Source of the DNA: Rhodospirillales bacterium
Lineage (GTDB): Bacteria; Pseudomonadota; Alphaproteobacteria; Rhodospirillales; SHVQ01
Reading direction: 5' to 3'
DNA: 64,000 bases
Assembly: GCA_009694195.1 (NCBI GenBank)
Contig: SHVQ01000003.1
Coordinates: forward strand, 1 to 64,000
Both the position numbers and the translations under genes were made by a program. Each line of letters begins with the position of its first letter. Within the stretch, counting starts at the first letter, position 1. Positions 28,693 through 38,363 of this stretch are shown here, piece after piece. The notes under the pieces were generated by a model. It was not told the DNA's origin. It saw nothing but the letters and a program-made list of their open reading frames with translations, and did no database searches.

Positions 28693-30573
28693 ATGCTCGA
28701 GGCCATCCGAAAACGCGCCGGCTCCATCGTCGTTAAAAGCCTCTTCTTTGTCCTTGTCGCGTCGTTCGTCGTGTGGGGCATCGGCGACGTGGTGCGGGTC
28801 GGCTCGCGCTCGGACGAAGTCGCCCGCGTCGGCGACGTCAGGATCACTCCGGCCGAGTACGGGAACGAGCTCCGCCGCGAGCTCAACAACCTGAAGCCGC
28901 TGCTCGGCGAGGGCATCACCATCGAGCAGGCGCGCGCCATGGGCATCTCCGACGGCGTCCTCACCCGCATGATCAGCAACGTGCTCATCGAGCTCGGCGC
29001 GAAGCAGCGCGGCGTGCTCATCAGCGATGAGCTGTTGCGCCAACGGGTCGTGGAGACGAAGCTGTTCCAAGGGCCCGTCGGATTCGACCGCGCCCGTTTC
29101 CAACAGATCCTCTACAGCGCCGGGATGAGCGAAGAGGCGTATCTGCAAAGCCTCCGGCGCGATCTCATGCGCGAGCAATACGTCGGCAGCCTGACCGCCG
29201 GGGCGCGGGCCCCCGGGCCGCTCGTCGATGCGGTCTTCGCCCACCGGGAAGAGCGGCGGATCGTCGACGTCGTCTTCATCCCGGACGCGAGCGCGACGGG
29301 GATCGTCGAGCCCGGCGCCGAGACGCTGCAGACCTATTACAAGGACAACGGCGCCCGCTTCACAGCGCCCGAGTACCGCACCGTCACGCTGCTCAAGCTG
29401 GACGCCGAGCAGATCGCCAAGGACACGCCGGTCTCCGACGACGAGATCAAGGAAGCCTACGAATCGCGGCACCAGGAGTTCAGCACGCCCGCGCGCCGGG
29501 TGATCGAACAGTTTGTCGTCGGCGACGAAGAAAGGGCGATGCGCGCCCATGCCCTCCTCAAGGAAGGCCGGCCGTTCGCCGACGTGGCGAAAGAGATCGC
29601 CGGCAAATCCGGAACCGATCTCGAGTTCGGCCCGCTGGCCCGCGACCAGATGCTGCCGGAGCTGGCCGAGCCCACCTTCGCGCTCCCGGTCGGCGGCTTC
29701 GGCGAGCCGATCCGCAGCCCGCTCGGCTGGCACCTCGTCCGCGTGGTGAAGGCCGAGCCGGCCGTCACCAAAACGATCGGCGACGTGAAGCCGCAATTGC
29801 GCCAGGACGTGGCGACGGAAAAGGCATTCGACCGCCTGTTCGAGGTCGCCAACCGGCTGGAGGACGCGCTCGGCGGCGGCGCCAACGTCGAGGAGGCGGC
29901 CCAGCGCCTGGGTCTCCCCGTCGCCAAGATGGGTCCCTTCGACGGCCAGGGCCGCGGCCCCGACGGCAAGCCCGTGGCGGGCCTGCTCGCGGCCGGCAAG
30001 TTCCTGGAAACCGCATTTGCCACCGCCAAGGGATCGGACTCGCCCGTGATTGAGGCCGGCAAGGACGGCTACTTCGTTCTCCGGGTCGACGCGGTGACCC
30101 CGGCCGCGCTCCGTCCGTTCGACACGGTCAAGGATCAGGTGCGCGACGCCTGGCTCCAGGATCAACGCGCGGAAGCGTCGAAAAAGGCGGCCGAGGACCT
30201 GGCTGCGCAAGTGAATGCCGGCGGCGATCTTCAAGCCCTCGCCCAGCCGAAAAATCTCACGCTGACCACGACCAAGCCCGTCCGCCGGTTCCGCGACCGC
30301 GACAGCGGAAACATGCCGGAGGGACTGATCGCGGGAATTTTCACGACGCCGGTCGCTCAGGCCGTCACCGCGCGCGGCGCCGACGGGTACCATGTCGCCC
30401 GCGTAAAGGCGATCCAGCCGGCCGACCCCCAGCGCGACAAGGCCGCCTATGACGCTCTCGCCCGCCAGCTCTCCGAGGGCGTGCGCAACGACCTCGCGGT
30501 CGAGCTCGCCGAAAGCCTCAAGGAGCGGTTCCCGGCGACCATCAACCGCAAGGCCCTCGAACAGGCGTTTTGA
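28693..30573 (+). CDS. ppiD: Periplasmic peptidyl-prolyl isomerase PpiD-like (SurA N-terminal type)
   Basis: The 626-residue protein starts MLEAIRKRAGSIVVKSLFFV with a single N-terminal membrane helix (about 13-33), then a SurA-like chaperone region (about 40-230), a parvulin domain near 230-360 recognisable by GGFGEPIRSPLGWHLVRV, and a second PpiC-like C-terminal region. It is anchored in the inner membrane and helps fold proteins leaving the Sec channel. It is followed within 19 bases by trpE, an arrangement conserved in alphaproteobacteria. Confidence 0.92.
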   Translation: MLEAIRKRAGSIVVKSLFFVLVASFVVWGIGDVVRVGSRSDEVARVGDVRITPAEYGNELRRELNNLKPLLGEGITIEQARAMGISDGVLTRMISNVLIELGAKQRGVLISDELLRQRVVETKLFQGPVGFDRARFQQILYSAGMSEEAYLQSLRRDLMREQYVGSLTAGARAPGPLVDAVFAHREERRIVDVVFIPDASATGIVEPGAETLQTYYKDNGARFTAPEYRTVTLLKLDAEQIAKDTPVSDDEIKEAYESRHQEFSTPARRVIEQFVVGDEERAMRAHALLKEGRPFADVAKEIAGKSGTDLEFGPLARDQMLPELAEPTFALPVGGFGEPIRSPLGWHLVRVVKAEPAVTKTIGDVKPQLRQDVATEKAFDRLFEVANRLEDALGGGANVEEAAQRLGLPVAKMGPFDGQGRGPDGKPVAGLLAAGKFLETAFATAKGSDSPVIEAGKDGYFVLRVDAVTPAALRPFDTVKDQVRDAWLQDQRAEASKKAAEDLAAQVNAGGDLQALAQPKNLTLTTTKPVRRFRDRDSGNMPEGLIAGIFTTPVAQAVTARGADGYHVARVKAIQPADPQRDKAAYDALARQLSEGVRNDLAVELAESLKERFPATINRKALEQAF

Positions 30574-30591
30574 TCGAACGCCGCCCCCGCG

Positions 30592-32106
30592 ATGAAGACG
30601 CTTCCCGAGCCATCCACCTTCCAGGCGGCCTACGACAGGGGCGCGCCGCAGGTCGTCTGGACGACGCTCGTCGCCGACCTGGAGACCCCGGTCTCCGCGA
30701 TGATGAAGCTCGCGCAAGGCGAGCCGAACAGCTTTCTCCTGGAATCCGTCGAGGGCGGTGCCTTTCGCGGGCGCTATTCGTTCATCGGCTTGAAGCCGGA
30801 CTTGATTTGGCGCTGCTTCGGCAACCACGCCGAGATCAACCGCACGGCGGTGAAGGACGCGGCCGCCTTCCGCCCCTGCCCGGTCGGCGAGACATCGGGA
30901 ACCATCGCCTCCTTGCGCGCCCTCATCAAGGAATGCCACGTGGAGTTGCCGCCCGGCTTGCCGCCGATGGCGGCCGGTCTCGTCGGCTACATGGGCTACG
31001 AGGTCGTCCGCCTGGTCGAGCGGCTGCCGGATCAAAATCCGGACGTGCTCGGTGTCCCCGACGGAATTTTTCTCCGGCCGACGGTGATGGCGGTGTTCGA
31101 CAACGTGGAAGACACGGTGCGCGTGATCACGCCCGTCTGGCCGGGGGCGGGCAGCGCCGACGACGCCTATGAAGCGGCGCGGGCACGGCTCGCGGGCGTG
31201 GTCGCCGACTTCGGGCGCAACCTCCCCTACCGGCCGGCGACCAACGCGGACACGACGCCGCTCGCGCCGCCCCGCTCGAACACCGGGCGCGACGGCTATC
31301 ACGCCATGGTCAAGAAGGCGAAGGAGTACATCCGCGCGGGCGACATCTTCCAGGTCGTGGTCTCGCAGCGATTCCAGGTGCCGTTCGCGCTGTCGCCGTT
31401 TTCTCTTTACCGCGCGCTCCGGCGGCTCAATCCGTCACCCTTCCTCTTCTTCCTCGATTTCGGGCCGTTCGCGGTGGTCGGGTCGAGCCCGGAGATTCTC
31501 GTCCGCGTGCGCGGCGGCAAGGTGACGATCCGCCCGATCGCCGGCACGCGCCCGCGGGGCAAGACGCCGGCCGAGGACCAGGCGCTCAGCCAGGACCTCC
31601 TCTCCGACCCGAAGGAGCTGGCCGAGCACCTGATGCTGCTCGACCTCGGGCGCAACGACGTCGGCCGCGTCGCCAAGGTCGGTAGCGTCCGCGTCACCGA
31701 GCGGAACCTGGTCGAGTACTACTCCCACGTCATGCACATCGTCTCCAACGTGGAGGGTGGGCTCGACCTCCAGTTCGATGCCGTCGACGCGCTGCTCGCC
31801 GGTTTCCCGGCCGGCACGGTTTCCGGCGCGCCCAAGGTCCGCGCCATGGAGATCATCGATGAATTGGAGAGCGAGCGGCGCGGCATCTACGCCGGCTGCA
31901 TCGGCTACTTCGGGGCGAACGGCGAGATGGACACCTGCATCGCGCTCCGCACCGCGGTCGTCAAGGACGGCGCCATGTACGTGCAGGCGGGCGGCGGCAT
32001 CGTCGCCGACAGCGACCCCGAGGCCGAGTACCAGGAAAGCTGCAACAAGGCCCGCGCCCTCCTGCGCGCGGCCGAGGACGCGGCGCGGTTCGCGGGCGAG
32101 CGGTAA
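30592..32106 (+). CDS. trpE: Anthranilate synthase component I
   Basis: The 504-residue enzyme converts chorismate to anthranilate with ammonia from TrpG. The N-terminal NSFLLESVEGG contains the LLES element of the tryptophan feedback site. The C-terminal chorismate-binding domain shows IAGTRPRGKTPAEDQALSQD, LMLLDLGRNDVGRVA, FPAGTVSGAPKVRAMEI and GCIGYFGANGEMDTCIALRT. Component II (trpG) is not fused or adjacent but lies 5.7 kb downstream, beyond an inserted block. Confidence 0.96.
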   Translation: MKTLPEPSTFQAAYDRGAPQVVWTTLVADLETPVSAMMKLAQGEPNSFLLESVEGGAFRGRYSFIGLKPDLIWRCFGNHAEINRTAVKDAAAFRPCPVGETSGTIASLRALIKECHVELPPGLPPMAAGLVGYMGYEVVRLVERLPDQNPDVLGVPDGIFLRPTVMAVFDNVEDTVRVITPVWPGAGSADDAYEAARARLAGVVADFGRNLPYRPATNADTTPLAPPRSNTGRDGYHAMVKKAKEYIRAGDIFQVVVSQRFQVPFALSPFSLYRALRRLNPSPFLFFLDFGPFAVVGSSPEILVRVRGGKVTIRPIAGTRPRGKTPAEDQALSQDLLSDPKELAEHLMLLDLGRNDVGRVAKVGSVRVTERNLVEYYSHVMHIVSNVEGGLDLQFDAVDALLAGFPAGTVSGAPKVRAMEIIDELESERRGIYAGCIGYFGANGEMDTCIALRTAVVKDGAMYVQAGGGIVADSDPEAEYQESCNKARALLRAAEDAARFAGER

Positions 32107-32141
32107 GTCACGACCGTCACGTAGGGCTCACAGACCCTGAC

Positions 32142-32318
32142 CTATGCGGCGCTTTGGACTTCGGCCCGCACCTTGGCGCCGAGTTCGGTCTCCACCTTGC
32201 GCAAGTCATAGGCCTGCTGCATGGCGAGCCAAAGGCGCGCTCCGGTCCCGAGCGCGGCCAGCTCCTCCTTGAGAATCCGACCGGGATGAACCTCGTGAAG
32301 CTTCTTCGTCTCACCCAT
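32142..32318 (-). pseudogene. HigA/VapI-type antitoxin remnant with central deletion
   Basis: The frame encodes 58 residues, MGETKKLHEVHPGRILKEEL-AALG, then LWLAMQQAYDLRKVETELGA and a short tail. HPGRILKEEL is the conserved N terminus of HigA-type XRE antitoxins and LWLAMQQAYDLRKVE is their conserved C-terminal segment. The whole DNA-binding helix-turn-helix between them, about 45 residues, is missing. The deletion is in frame. No HigB toxin gene is next to it. It is most likely a decayed toxin-antitoxin relic; a shortened protein could still be made. Confidence 0.72.
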
Positions 32319-32389
32319 TTTTCACCTCAATGCATATTTACCACCAGATTCAGAGGGCGGCGACTTCCTGTTCGTCCGGCGGAACTGAG

Positions 32390-32459
32390 CCCCTCACCCT
32401 CCCGCTGACGCGGGTCCCTCCCTCTCCCCGGGACCGGGGAGAGGGTCGGGGTGAGGGGC
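32390..32459. repeat. Family A palindrome (copy 4, no insert)
   Basis: The plain form is CCCTCACCCTCCCGC ... CTCTCCCCGGGACCGGGGAGAG ends, with loop sequences only and no nested family E unit. It lies immediately downstream of the deacetylase-like gene on the minus strand. Confidence 0.85.
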
Positions 32460-32463
32460 GCCC

Positions 32464-33600
32464 CTACCCCCCTTGCGCGTGGCGGGCGGCGATGGCCGAA
32501 AGCGGGACCAGCACGAAGCCGTCCTGCCGGGCGCGCGAAAGCCAGTCCGAGAGCACGTTGAGGGTGGCGTCGCGCGGGTGCCCGATGGCGACCGCGTAGC
32601 CGTTGCGAAGCGCGACCTTCTCGGTCTCGGCGAGGCGGGCGCGGATCGCCGGCTCGTCGTCGTCGTGGTCGAGGAACACGTTGCGCTCGGCGAAGGGCAC
32701 GCCGATCTTGCGGGCGAGCTTGGCGCCGACGGTCTGGCTCGCGGTGCGCGAATCGAGGAACAAAAGCCCGCGGCGCTTCAATTCCTCCATCACCACCCGC
32801 ATGGCGCCGGCGTCGCGGGTGAACTTGCTGCCCATGTGGTTGTTGATGCCGACGTAGCGGTCGAAGCGCCCGAGCGCCCACGTGAGGTGCTGGAGTATCT
32901 CCTTCGGCGAGAAGGCCGTGAGCAACACGTTCGGCCCGGCGTCGACGTCGGGGCTCTCGGGTTCCATCGGCACGTGCAACATCAACTCGTGCCCATGGGC
33001 GCGGGCCGCCGCCGTCTGCCGGTCGAGATCGTCGGCATACGTGAGAAACGAGAGCGTGAGCGGCCCCGGCAGCGTCGCCGCGCGGGTCGAGCGGCGCACG
33101 TCGATCCCCATGTCGTCGATGACGATCGCGATCATCGGGCGCTGGCCGGCCTCGGGCGGCGCCACCGCGAACCGCTGCCACGCCGGCAGGTGCGCGGGCG
33201 GCATCGCGGCGGGCTTGGCCTCGGGGGCGACGACAGAGGGGCGCGCCGGGACGACGCTCGCGGCTTGCTCGGGCGGCGCGCTCGCCGGCGGCGGCGCCGG
33301 CACGCGCGCAGCGTCGTAGACGTCCTTCGGAAGCGGCTCTTCGTAAGGCCGGAGGCGGCCGGCGGTGCCGTTGTCGTGGGGAAGCACGGGCTTCGCGGCG
33401 ACGCGCGCGGGCGGCGATTCGATATCGGCGGAGACCGCGAGCGACTTTCGTTCCGCCACCAGAAGGCCGACGCCGAAGGCGATCGCAATCGCGCCGGCGA
33501 CCGCGGGCGCGAGAATCCGGAGCCAGCGCGGGATCGCGTCCAAGCTGCGCGGCTTCCGCTTGACGCTCCGTTTCTTCGCGCCGGCGCCTTTTGCGGCCAC
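32464..33600 (-). CDS. Divergent polysaccharide deacetylase family protein (YibQ/DUF610)
   Basis: The GTG start at 33600 gives 378 residues: a basic N terminus, one membrane helix (ILAPAVAGAIAIAFGVGLLV), an Ala/Pro-rich linker and a C-terminal NodB-like barrel (about 150-375). Signatures include IAIVIDDMGI, the HGHELMLHVPMEP region, NNHMGSKFTRD and RNVFLDHDDDEPAI. The family is related to polysaccharide deacetylases, but the substrate is unestablished; in proteobacteria it is often linked with envelope genes. It is divergent from the GGDEF gene. Confidence 0.86.
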   Translation of the reverse strand: MAAKGAGAKKRSVKRKPRSLDAIPRWLRILAPAVAGAIAIAFGVGLLVAERKSLAVSADIESPPARVAAKPVLPHDNGTAGRLRPYEEPLPKDVYDAARVPAPPPASAPPEQAASVVPARPSVVAPEAKPAAMPPAHLPAWQRFAVAPPEAGQRPMIAIVIDDMGIDVRRSTRAATLPGPLTLSFLTYADDLDRQTAAARAHGHELMLHVPMEPESPDVDAGPNVLLTAFSPKEILQHLTWALGRFDRYVGINNHMGSKFTRDAGAMRVVMEELKRRGLLFLDSRTASQTVGAKLARKIGVPFAERNVFLDHDDDEPAIRARLAETEKVALRNGYAVAIGHPRDATLNVLSDWLSRARQDGFVLVPLSAIAARHAQGG

Positions 33601-33698
33601 GCCACCTCCGAGAGCAGAATTTAAATCGATGCCCCCTCATACAGCGGACGAGGGCGGCTCAGCAACGGTCGCCCGCCGGCCACACCGCTGGGTGACAG

Positions 33699-33716
33699 GA
33701 TTTTGTAAGCAAAATC
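33699..33716. promoter_or_regulatory. Short perfect inverted repeat between divergent genes
   Basis: GATTTTG-TAAG-CAAAATC is a perfect seven-base inverted repeat in the 196-base region between the divergent deacetylase-like and GGDEF genes. It could be an operator for either gene. No regulator is identified. Confidence 0.4.
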
Positions 33717-33796
33717 AGCAACTTCGGTCAAAACGCGTCAGCGACTTCCCGGAACCTTCGTGCTAACTGTGGGAGCTCAAATTTAAGGAGGCGCCG

Positions 33797-35092
33797 GTGA
33801 CGCGATCCCTGAAAGAAGCCCTGAGCAAGGGCCGCGAATTTCCACGGCTTGTCGCGCTCCTCGAACGCGACACCCAGGAGGCCCGTCGCCTAACCCGCGA
33901 GCTCGAGGGATTCGGCTTCACCGTCCGCTACGTTCCCGACCCGGAGGCGCTGATCGACGAGGTCGTCAACGCCCCGCCCGAGGCGCTCCTCATCGGCATG
34001 AGCGGGAACGACGACGACGAGGCCGCGGCTCGCGCGGTCAATGCGGTGCGGGAAATCCTCGACTGCCCGCTCATCGCCCTCGGCGCGACCGGCGACTTCA
34101 AGACGCGCGTCGCGGCCGTGCGGGCGGGCAGCGACGGCTTCTTCGAAAAGGCCACGCCCATCGGCGATCTCGTGGACACCCTCGACCAGCTCACCCGCAG
34201 GGAGGAAGGGGAGCCGCTGCGCGTCCTCATCGTCGAAGGGAGCGCAAACGGCGCCCGGCGGACGGAGACCGTCCTGCAAGCGGCGGGAATGATCACGGCC
34301 ACGCTCTCCGATCCCGGCACGATCACCGAGCGGACGCTCGCGTTCGCGCCGGAGGCTATCCTCCTCGATCTCCACATGCCCGATTGCAGCGGCCGCGACG
34401 TCGCCTCGGTCATCCGCCAGCAGCGGTCGTCGGCGAGCATCCCGATCGTCTTCCTTTCGAACGAGACGGGAGCGGACGCCCGGCTCGCCGCAACCGCGGC
34501 GGGCGGCGATGATGTGCTCAGCAAAACCGTCAGCGCAAAGCAGCTTGTCACCGCGGTGCGCGCGCACGCGCGCCGATTCCGCGGCATGCGCTCCCTCCTG
34601 GTCCACGACGGCCTCACCGGCCTTCTGACCTACAGCGCCTTCATGGAGGCGCTGGACGGCGAGATCGGGCGCTCGGTCCGGAGCGACACGCCGCTCACCG
34701 TCACGGTCGTCGATCTCGACCTTTTCCGTGACATCAACGAGTCCCACGGCCACCACGCCGCCGACGACGTCTTGAAAAGTCTCGCCCGCCTGCTGCGTCA
34801 ACGGCTCCGCAAGACCGACGCCCTCGGGCGGCTCGGCAGCGACGAGTTCGGGATCGTGCTGCCCGGAAGCAAGGCCGAAGACGCGGTCGGGGTGATCGAG
34901 AACATCCGCGAAGTGTTCGCGCAAATGCGCCACACCAGCCCCGCCATTTCGTTTTCCACGACGCTCAGCGGCGGGATTGCTGCGTTCCCGGAGACCGACA
35001 CCGCCCAGCACCTGATCGACGCCGCGCGGCAATCCGTCATTGCCTGCAAACAGGCCGGCCGCAACCGGGTGATCGTGGGCGGCGGCGTATAG
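33797..35092 (+). CDS. PleD-like response regulator diguanylate cyclase (REC-REC-GGDEF)
   Basis: The GTG start is preceded by AAGGAGG at ideal distance. The 431 residues form two receiver domains (about 15-135 and 137-260) and a GGDEF domain (about 270-428). REC1 lacks the phosphoacceptor aspartate (LLIGMSG in its place). REC2 retains it in LLDLHMPDCSG. The cyclase signature is RLGSDEF, so the second glycine of GGDEF is serine. An RxxD (RKTD) lies five residues upstream, the usual c-di-GMP inhibitory site. It is probably a c-di-GMP synthase with phosphorylation control, but reduced activity is possible. Confidence 0.86.
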   Translation: MTRSLKEALSKGREFPRLVALLERDTQEARRLTRELEGFGFTVRYVPDPEALIDEVVNAPPEALLIGMSGNDDDEAAARAVNAVREILDCPLIALGATGDFKTRVAAVRAGSDGFFEKATPIGDLVDTLDQLTRREEGEPLRVLIVEGSANGARRTETVLQAAGMITATLSDPGTITERTLAFAPEAILLDLHMPDCSGRDVASVIRQQRSSASIPIVFLSNETGADARLAATAAGGDDVLSKTVSAKQLVTAVRAHARRFRGMRSLLVHDGLTGLLTYSAFMEALDGEIGRSVRSDTPLTVTVVDLDLFRDINESHGHHAADDVLKSLARLLRQRLRKTDALGRLGSDEFGIVLPGSKAEDAVGVIENIREVFAQMRHTSPAISFSTTLSGGIAAFPETDTAQHLIDAARQSVIACKQAGRNRVIVGGGV

Positions 35093-35109
35093 CCCTTCGC
35101 CTTACTTCC

Positions 35110-35168
35110 GTCACCCCTGCGAGAAGCGGGGGTCCAGAAGACTGGGTTCCCGCGTTCGCGGGAACGAC
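35110..35168. repeat. Composite repeat: family C palindrome plus short family B palindrome
   Basis: Bases 35110-35137 (GTCACCCCTGCG ... GGGGGTCCAG) and 35143-35168 (GGGTTCCCGC-GTTC-GCGGGAACGAC) are the same C-then-B composite as at 2247 and 11485, but the inner 40 or so bases of element B are absent. It lies between the convergent GGDEF and copA genes. Confidence 0.8.
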
Positions 35169-35185
35169 GCGCGATTCACGTCTTA

Positions 35186-37513
35186 TCAAACCCTCGCCCG
35201 CCCGAGCCGGAGCGCGTTGGCGATCACGGATACCGACGAGAGGCTCATCGCCGCGGCGGCGATCATCGGGCTCAGGAGCAGGCCGACGAAGGGATACAGC
35301 ACCCCCGCCGCGACCGGCACGCCGAGCGCGTTGTAGACGAACGCAAAGAACAAATTCTGCCGGATGTTGCGCATGGTCGCCTGGCTCAAGCGGCGGGCAC
35401 GCGCGATCGCCGCGAGATCGCCTTTGACCAGCGTCACGCCGGCGCTCTCGATGGCGACGTCGGTCCCCGTTCCCATGGCGATGCCGACATCGGCTTCGGC
35501 GAGCGCGGGCGCGTCGTTGACCCCGTCGCCCGCCATCGCGACGACGCGGCCCTCCTGGCGCAGCCGCCTGACAATCTCCACTTTCCGCTCGGGCAGGACG
35601 TCGGCCTCGACCTCCGCGATCCCGAGCGCACGCGCGACGGCCTCCGCCGTCAGGCGGCTGTCGCCGGTCGCCATGACGATGCGGATCCCGTCCCGGCGCA
35701 GGCCCTCAAGGGCCGCCGGCGTCGTCTCCTTGATCGGATCGGCGACGGCGATGAGGCCCGCGACCTTGCCGTTGACGGCGACGAAGACGACGGTGGCGCC
35801 GCCGGCGCGAAGCGCGTCCGCCCGATTCGCCACGTCGCCCGCGTCGGCGCCGATCGCGGCCAGCATGGCGGCGTTGCCGATCGCGACCCGCTTGCCGGCG
35901 AGGAGGCCGAACACGCCTTTGCCCGTCTCCGACTGGAACCCGCGCGCCTTGTCGAGCGCGAGGCCGCGCTCCCCGGCCTCCCGGACGATCGCCTGGCCGA
36001 GCGGGTGCTCGCTCCCCTGCTCCAGGCTGGCGGCCATCTTCAGGACGTCCGCCTCGGTCGCCTCGCCCACGGCGACCACGGCCGTGACCTTGGGCTTGCC
36101 GAGGGTGAGGGTCCCCGTCTTGTCGACCACGAGGGTGTCGACCTTTTCCAGCCGTTCGAGGGCTTCCGCGTTCTTGATGAGCACGCCCATCCGCGCGCCG
36201 CGCCCGACGCCGACCATGATGGAGACGGGCGTGGCCAGGCCGAGCGCGCACGGGCACGCGATGATGAGCACGGAGACGGCCGCGATCATTGCGTGCGCCA
36301 GGGCCGGCGGCGGGCCGAACAGGCCCCAGACGACGAAGGCGAGCACGGCAACTGCGACCACGGCCGGAACGAAGGTGCCGGAGACCACGTCGGCTAGCCG
36401 TTGGATGGGCGCGCGGCTCCGCTGGGCTTCCGCCACCATGGCGACGATGCGGGCGAGCATGGTCTCGGCTCCGACCCGCTCCGCCGTCATCGTGAAGCCG
36501 CCGGCGCCGTTGACCGTGCCGCCGACCACCTTGGCGCCCGGGCCCTTCTCCACCGGCATCGGCTCGCCGGTGAGCATGGACTCGTCGACCGCGCTCCGGC
36601 CCTCGACCACGCGGCCGTCCACCGGCACCTTTTCGCCCGGCCGCACGCGCAGCACGTCGCCGGCCTTGACCGCTTCGAGGGGAATCTCGTCCTCGCCCGT
36701 CGCGGTGACGCGCCGCGCGGTCTTCGGCTGGAGGCCCAGCAGCGCCCGGATCGCCCGGCCCGTCCGTTCGCGCGCGCGGAGCTCCAGCACCTGGCCCAGC
36801 AGCACGAGCACGACGATGACGGCGGCCGCCTCGAAGTAGCGCTCGACCGTGCCGTCGTGGCCGCGGAATGCCTCGGGAAATAGGCCGGGCGCGACTACCG
36901 CGACGACGCTGTAGGCGAAGGCGGCGCCGACGCCGAGCGCGATCAGCGTGAACATGTTCAGGTTGCGCGAAACGAGGGAGGCCCAGCCGCGCTTGAAAAA
37001 CGGCAGCCCGGCCCACACCACGACCGGCGTCGCGAGGGCGAATTCGAGCCAGGCGCGGAGGATCGGCGGGATCGCATGCGCCCAACCGCTTCCCGCGATC
37101 ATATCTCCCATCGTCAGCACGACCATCGGCAGCGTGAGCACGGCGCCGATCCAGAAGCGCCGCGTCATGTCGATGAGCTCGGGGTTCGGCACCTCCTCGG
37201 CCGCCGCCATGACCGGCTCCAAAGCCATCCCGCAGACCGGGCAGTCGCCCGGGCCGTCGCGGACGATCTCCGGGTGCATGGGGCAGGTGTATTTGCTCCC
37301 GGCGGTCGCCACGGCCTTAGGCCTCTCGCCGCCGAGATACGTCCGCGGGTCGGCGCGGAATTTCTGCAGGCAGCCCGCAGAACAGAAGTAATACCTCTCG
37401 CCCGCATGGATGTGCCGATAACGTGCGGTCGCCGGGTCGACCGACATGCCGCAGACCGGGTCCTTGGCGAGACCGGCCGCGTGGACCTCATGGGCGGGGC
37501 CGTGGGCTGTCAT
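35186..37513 (-). CDS. copA: Heavy-metal (copper-type) translocating P-type ATPase with YHS domain
   Basis: From the ATG at 37513 the protein has 775 residues. An N-terminal YHS domain ([31 protein letters not shown]) is followed by a heavy-metal-binding segment [20 protein letters not shown]. The P1B core has the CPC metal site ([15 protein letters not shown]), the phosphorylation site [11 protein letters not shown], the [10 protein letters not shown] histidine-proline motif and [18 protein letters not shown]. The CPC motif and YHS/HMBD architecture fit monovalent copper or silver export. A classical HMA CxxC domain is missing. It is convergent with the GGDEF gene. Confidence 0.92.
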   Translation of the reverse strand: MTAHGPAHEVHAAGLAKDPVCGMSVDPATARYRHIHAGERYYFCSAGCLQKFRADPRTYLGGERPKAVATAGSKYTCPMHPEIVRDGPGDCPVCGMALEPVMAAAEEVPNPELIDMTRRFWIGAVLTLPMVVLTMGDMIAGSGWAHAIPPILRAWLEFALATPVVVWAGLPFFKRGWASLVSRNLNMFTLIALGVGAAFAYSVVAVVAPGLFPEAFRGHDGTVERYFEAAAVIVVLVLLGQVLELRARERTGRAIRALLGLQPKTARRVTATGEDEIPLEAVKAGDVLRVRPGEKVPVDGRVVEGRSAVDESMLTGEPMPVEKGPGAKVVGGTVNGAGGFTMTAERVGAETMLARIVAMVAEAQRSRAPIQRLADVVSGTFVPAVVAVAVLAFVVWGLFGPPPALAHAMIAAVSVLIIACPCALGLATPVSIMVGVGRGARMGVLIKNAEALERLEKVDTLVVDKTGTLTLGKPKVTAVVAVGEATEADVLKMAASLEQGSEHPLGQAIVREAGERGLALDKARGFQSETGKGVFGLLAGKRVAIGNAAMLAAIGADAGDVANRADALRAGGATVVFVAVNGKVAGLIAVADPIKETTPAALEGLRRDGIRIVMATGDSRLTAEAVARALGIAEVEADVLPERKVEIVRRLRQEGRVVAMAGDGVNDAPALAEADVGIAMGTGTDVAIESAGVTLVKGDLAAIARARRLSQATMRNIRQNLFFAFVYNALGVPVAAGVLYPFVGLLLSPMIAAAAMSLSSVSVIANALRLGRARV

Positions 37514-37575
37514 GAATGAATATGAGGGCGCGGCACCGACCGCCGTCAAGTACGCCCCGCGTTCATTTTGAGTTC

Positions 37576-37648
37576 GTCATCGCCGGGCTCGTCCCGGCGA
37601 TCCATGCCTTCAAAAGACGTGGATGCGCGGGTCACGCCCGCGCATGAC
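37576..37648. repeat. Family D paired palindrome
   Basis: GTCATCGCCGGGC ... GGCGATCCATG, a spacer, then CGTGGATGCGCGGG ... CCCGCGCATGAC: two hairpins back to back, in the same format as at 39407 and 49723. It lies upstream of trpG. Confidence 0.8.
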
Positions 37649-37670
37649 GCGTGGTGAGGTTGGATGCGTC

Positions 37671-37691
37671 GCCGCTTGACGCTCAAGCGGC
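37671..37691 (+). other. Hairpin in the trpG leader region
   Basis: GCCGCTTGA and TCAAGCGGC pair perfectly with a three-base loop, 88 bases before the trpG start. No T-run follows, and I could not find a leader peptide with consecutive Trp codons, so attenuation is not demonstrated. Confidence 0.35.
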
Positions 37692-37778
37692 TCGGGCGGC
37701 ATTGTTGGCCATGGCAGGCCCGACGGGGATTCTCGAAAATTCACGTCAAAGTTCAAGAACAGAGTCGAACACATTGAT

Positions 37779-38363
37779 ATGTTTCTGTTAATCGATAACT
37801 ACGACAGCTTCACGTACAACCTCCGCCACTTCCTGGGCGAGCTGGGGGCGGACGTGACCGTCAGGCGCAACGACGCGCTTTCGCCCGAGGACGCCCTCGC
37901 CATGCGGCCGGAGGGGATTGTGATCTCGCCCGGCCCCTGCACCCCAGACAAAGCGGGGATTTGCCTCGACCTCGTCCGCAAGGCGGCGGGCCGCGTTCCG
38001 ATGCTGGGCGTCTGTCTCGGCCACCAGGCCATCGGCCAAGCCTTCGGCGGCAAGGTGGTGCTCGCCCCCGCCCCCATGCACGGCAAGGTGAGCGAGATCA
38101 CCCACCGGGGCGTCGGCGTGCTCGCGGGCATCCCGAGCCCGTTCAAGGCGACGCGCTACCACTCGCTCACGGTCGCGCGCGAGAGCTTTCCCAATACGCT
38201 CACCATCACGGCCGAGAGCGACGACGGCGTCGTCCAGGCCTTCGAGCACCGCGAGCTTCCCATCTACGGCGTGCAGTTCCACCCCGAAAGCATCGCGAGC
38301 GAGCACGGGCACGATTTGCTCCGCAACTTCATCACCCTCGCAGGGCGGAGGAAGGCCGCATGA
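37779..38363 (+). CDS. trpG: Anthranilate synthase component II (glutamine amidotransferase)
   Basis: The 194-residue class I glutaminase starts MFLLIDNYDSFTYNL. The nucleophile cysteine is in LGVCLGHQAIGQAFGG and the histidine-glutamate pair in QFHPESIASEHG. It supplies ammonia to TrpE and may also serve 4-amino-4-deoxychorismate synthesis, as PabA/TrpG often do. The stop overlaps the trpD start (ATGA). Confidence 0.96.
   Translation: MFLLIDNYDSFTYNLRHFLGELGADVTVRRNDALSPEDALAMRPEGIVISPGPCTPDKAGICLDLVRKAAGRVPMLGVCLGHQAIGQAFGGKVVLAPAPMHGKVSEITHRGVGVLAGIPSPFKATRYHSLTVARESFPNTLTITAESDDGVVQAFEHRELPIYGVQFHPESIASEHGHDLLRNFITLAGRRKAA

Noticed and set aside
28681..31302. A long open frame of about 870 codons on the minus strand opposite ppiD and trpE
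   Set aside because: It lies antisense to two well-supported enzymes and has the composition expected of a GC-rich shadow frame, with Arg/Gly/Ala-rich, domain-free translation.
37649..37778. Tryptophan attenuator upstream of trpG
   Set aside because: There is one hairpin but no alternative hairpin, no leader peptide with Trp codons and no T-run.
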